Translations under genes and position numbers: made by a program
From: an uncultured Pseudomonadota bacterium
Lineage (GTDB): Bacteria; Myxococcota_A; UBA796; CAJQPC01
Direction of reading: 5' to 3'
DNA: 64,000 bases
NCBI GenBank assembly: GCA_913060515.1
Contig: CAJXRZ010000013.1
Coordinates: 1-64,000, forward strand
Shown here: positions 62,588 through 64,000 of the stretch, piece by piece
Position numbering within the stretch: position 1 is the stretch's first letter
Layout: the number at the start of each line of letters is the position of its first letter
Notes under the pieces: generated by a model
The model's database searches: none
What the model was told of the DNA's origin: nothing
The model's input: the letters and a program-made list of their open reading frames with translations, nothing else

Positions 62588-63589
62588 GTGCTCACATTTC
62601 TGCTGTTTCAAAGCGCACTTTGCTGCGCAGCGTCCCCCTCTACCCTGGATGTGGAGGCGGCCTGTCGGGGCCAGGAAATCTCCGACGCGGTGGGCGTTCC
62701 CCAGCTGCTGGCCGAGCTGGACCTGGACTGCGCGGAGGCGCTCGCGGCACCCGTGGGCTTGGAGATGAGCCTGGATCCCGAGCGTACCGAAGGGTGGATG
62801 CTCGCCGGTCTCTACCTGCTGTGGGCGGAGCGCTCCGTGGAGCTGGCCAGCGACATGGGCCACGAGGAGTTGCCCCAGCTTGGCCTGGAGGGGATGGCGG
62901 ATGCCGTGAACGCGCAGGACTTGGACCTGTGGGGGCCCGCGGGCGAGGGCTGGTATGCCTATGTGGCGCTGGCCATTGAGGAGACTCGCGTGGAGGAGGT
63001 GGACGGCGCGCTGGCCCGCTATGGCAATGGGTCGGTCTCGGTTGACCGCGGCTTGCCTGGGAACTTTGGCCTGGCGGACATCTCTCACCCCATCGGGCCG
63101 GCCTTGGTCTGGGTCCATGAGGCCAGCCATCGGCGGTCCGGACACGTGCGTTGCCTGGGGAGCGCCCTCTGGTCGGAGCCGGAGTGTGACGCCACCGAGG
63201 AGGGAGCCTACGGCGTCTCGGCTTTCTTTCTGAGGCGGTGGATGGGCCGGCATCCTGACGGCCTGCGAATCGACTGCAGGGCCGTGGTGGCCTTTGCACG
63301 GTGCAGGCGCATCAACGAGCCCTCCGAGGACTGGCCGGAGCATCGCGGCTTCTCTGTGGACCCGAGCCCACACCAGCTCCTCGACTTCGACGTTCATCAC
63401 AACTTGGATTCCTGTCTGAACGGGAAGGTCCAGCAAGAGCGCCGATCCAGGACTCCAGTCCGGGGCGTGTTCCGGGGCCAGCGTCGGGAGCAGGGTCACG
63501 GTCGCGAGCGCGGTAGCGGCCGCGATGAGCAGGAGTCGAAGGTGCATCTCGCAAAAGGTGTGCGCAGTCCCTCTGCAGTCAAGGGCTGA
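62588..63589 (+). CDS. Exported putative metallopeptidase with HExxH motif
   Basis: The 333-residue protein starts at GTG 62588 after GAGGGGG and has a short signal (MLTFLLFQSALCCAAS). It carries HEASH at 177-181, a zincin-type zinc motif, in PALVWVHEASHRRSG, with Glu candidates downstream in ATEEGAYG near 208. Several Cys pairs suggest disulfides. The last 50 residues turn abruptly basic and low in complexity, and the opposite strand there reads like a signal peptide, so the 3' end may be frameshifted or overlapped by another gene. The family is not recognised. Confidence 0.62.
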   Translation: MLTFLLFQSALCCAASPSTLDVEAACRGQEISDAVGVPQLLAELDLDCAEALAAPVGLEMSLDPERTEGWMLAGLYLLWAERSVELASDMGHEELPQLGLEGMADAVNAQDLDLWGPAGEGWYAYVALAIEETRVEEVDGALARYGNGSVSVDRGLPGNFGLADISHPIGPALVWVHEASHRRSGHVRCLGSALWSEPECDATEEGAYGVSAFFLRRWMGRHPDGLRIDCRAVVAFARCRRINEPSEDWPEHRGFSVDPSPHQLLDFDVHHNLDSCLNGKVQQERRSRTPVRGVFRGQRREQGHGRERGSGRDEQESKVHLAKGVRSPSAVKG

Positions 63590-63606
63590 GCCCTTCACCA
63601 CCCAGT

Positions 63607-63612
63607 TAAGCA
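63607..63612 (+). promoter_or_regulatory. Putative leaderless -10 box for thiD
   Basis: TAAGCA ends six bases before the ATG at 63619, without a Shine-Dalgarno. The gap from the preceding stop is 29 bp, so a TPP riboswitch cannot fit here. Confidence 0.35.
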
Positions 63613-63618
63613 GTCTCC

Positions 63619-64000
63619 ATGCCTCAAACCGCTCTCTCTATCGCCGGCTCCGACCCCTCTGGGGGGGCTGGAATCCAAGCCGACCTGAAGACCTTTGTCG
63701 ACCACAAGGTCTTTGGCATGGCCGTCATCACGGCCCTGACAGCCCAGAACTCCCACGGGATCACGGGGGTACACCCCGTGCCGCCGGAGTTCGTCGCGCT
63801 GCAGGTCCAGACGCTTCTGTCCGACATGCCGGTCAACGCCATCAAGCTGGGCATGCTGGCCAACGCCGGAATCATCTCGGCCGTGGCTGTGGCGCTCAAG
63901 GAGTTTCAGGGTCCCATCGTCTTGGACCCAGTGATGGTCTCGACCTCGGGTCATGCCCTGATCGCTCCAAACGCAGTGCAGACCCTGGTCTCGGACCTGC
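63619..64000 (+). CDS. thiD: Hydroxymethylpyrimidine/phosphomethylpyrimidine kinase (partial at window end)
   Basis: The 127 visible residues are the N-terminal half of ThiD, a ribokinase-fold enzyme that phosphorylates HMP and HMP-phosphate in thiamine synthesis. [47 protein letters not shown] and [14 protein letters not shown] are diagnostic and cover the substrate-binding and Mg-site regions. The frame is open to the last base and continues beyond the window, so no stop is present. Confidence 0.95.
   Translation, partial: MPQTALSIAGSDPSGGAGIQADLKTFVDHKVFGMAVITALTAQNSHGITGVHPVPPEFVALQVQTLLSDMPVNAIKLGMLANAGIISAVAVALKEFQGPIVLDPVMVSTSGHALIAPNAVQTLVSDL

Noticed and set aside
63590-63618. TPP riboswitch upstream of thiD
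   Set aside because: Only 29 bp separate the previous stop from the start codon, far too short, and no THI-box bases are seen.

Overview
The window looks like a chromosomal segment of a GC-rich Myxococcota (delta-proteobacterial) organism, and it starts at a contig end. Evidence for the lineage is indirect: two secreted proteins end in MYXO-CTERM-like tails (27045-28145, 48847-50232), there is a bacterial HMG-CoA synthase, the ferrochelatase has the extra Cys-rich insert of the [2Fe-2S] class, and many lipoproteins carry Asp/Ser/Thr/Gly-rich linkers. Bases 1-47 are not biology: they are an Illumina P7 tail, an i7 index and the Nextera read-2 adapter left in the assembly. No rRNA, tRNA, CRISPR array, insertion sequence or prophage was seen.

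Layout. 0.3-5.7 kb: short-chain dehydrogenase, aconitase, membrane M48 protease and a PHP-fold lipoprotein. 5.8-12.5 kb: GH31 glycosidase lipoprotein, HDOD protein, a sulfatase-fold enzyme coupled to an alpha/beta-hydrolase lipoprotein, and a small secreted/membrane protein. 12.5-18.1 kb: minus-strand cluster with a Cys-rich protein, a polyprenol/dolichol-kinase-like protein, an Mpo1-like protein, a lipoprotein and a TRAP-type permease carrying six DLIGDLL repeats. 18.2-22.8 kb: lipoprotein, crotonase and M16 peptidase. 22.8-28.1 kb: three tandem paralogous lipoproteins (Ig-like repeats plus a ThuA-like domain), then a sorted surface protein. 28.2-34.2 kb: XRE-cupin regulator, VOC protein, HMG-CoA synthase, a second sulfatase-fold lipoprotein and ferrochelatase. 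34.3-41.8 kb: DUF6435-like protein, ExbD-like protein, hydrolase lipoprotein, LysR/DoxX/MATE module, HemF, a 2OG-Fe(II) oxygenase and a CusF-SCO fusion. 41.8-48.8 kb: TPR-like protein, two Asp-Ser repeat lipoproteins with a gene remnant between them, thioesterase, CDP-alcohol phosphatidyltransferase, HelD-like helicase and a lipoprotein. 48.8-57.8 kb: phosphodiester glycosidase, a coupled lipoprotein/DUF1549/DUF1501 operon, thioesterase and a HAD-APH fusion. 57.8-64 kb: membrane protein, PlsC-like acyltransferase, a coupled operon with an RNA uridine methyltransferase, an HExxH protein, and thiD running off the end.

Themes. The content is mainly housekeeping (TCA cycle, haem, thiamine, lipid, RNA modification) mixed with many exported lipoproteins and hydrolases. 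Two sequence-level patterns stand out. First, a large set of lipoproteins has extremely short signal sequences (for example M-L-W-L-L-L-A-C) with no positive n-region. Second, at 13 starts a TA-beginning -10-like hexamer lies 6 nt (two cases 7 nt) before the start codon with no Shine-Dalgarno, which suggests widespread leaderless transcripts; other genes have clear GGAG-type ribosome sites. The two patterns overlap at several genes.
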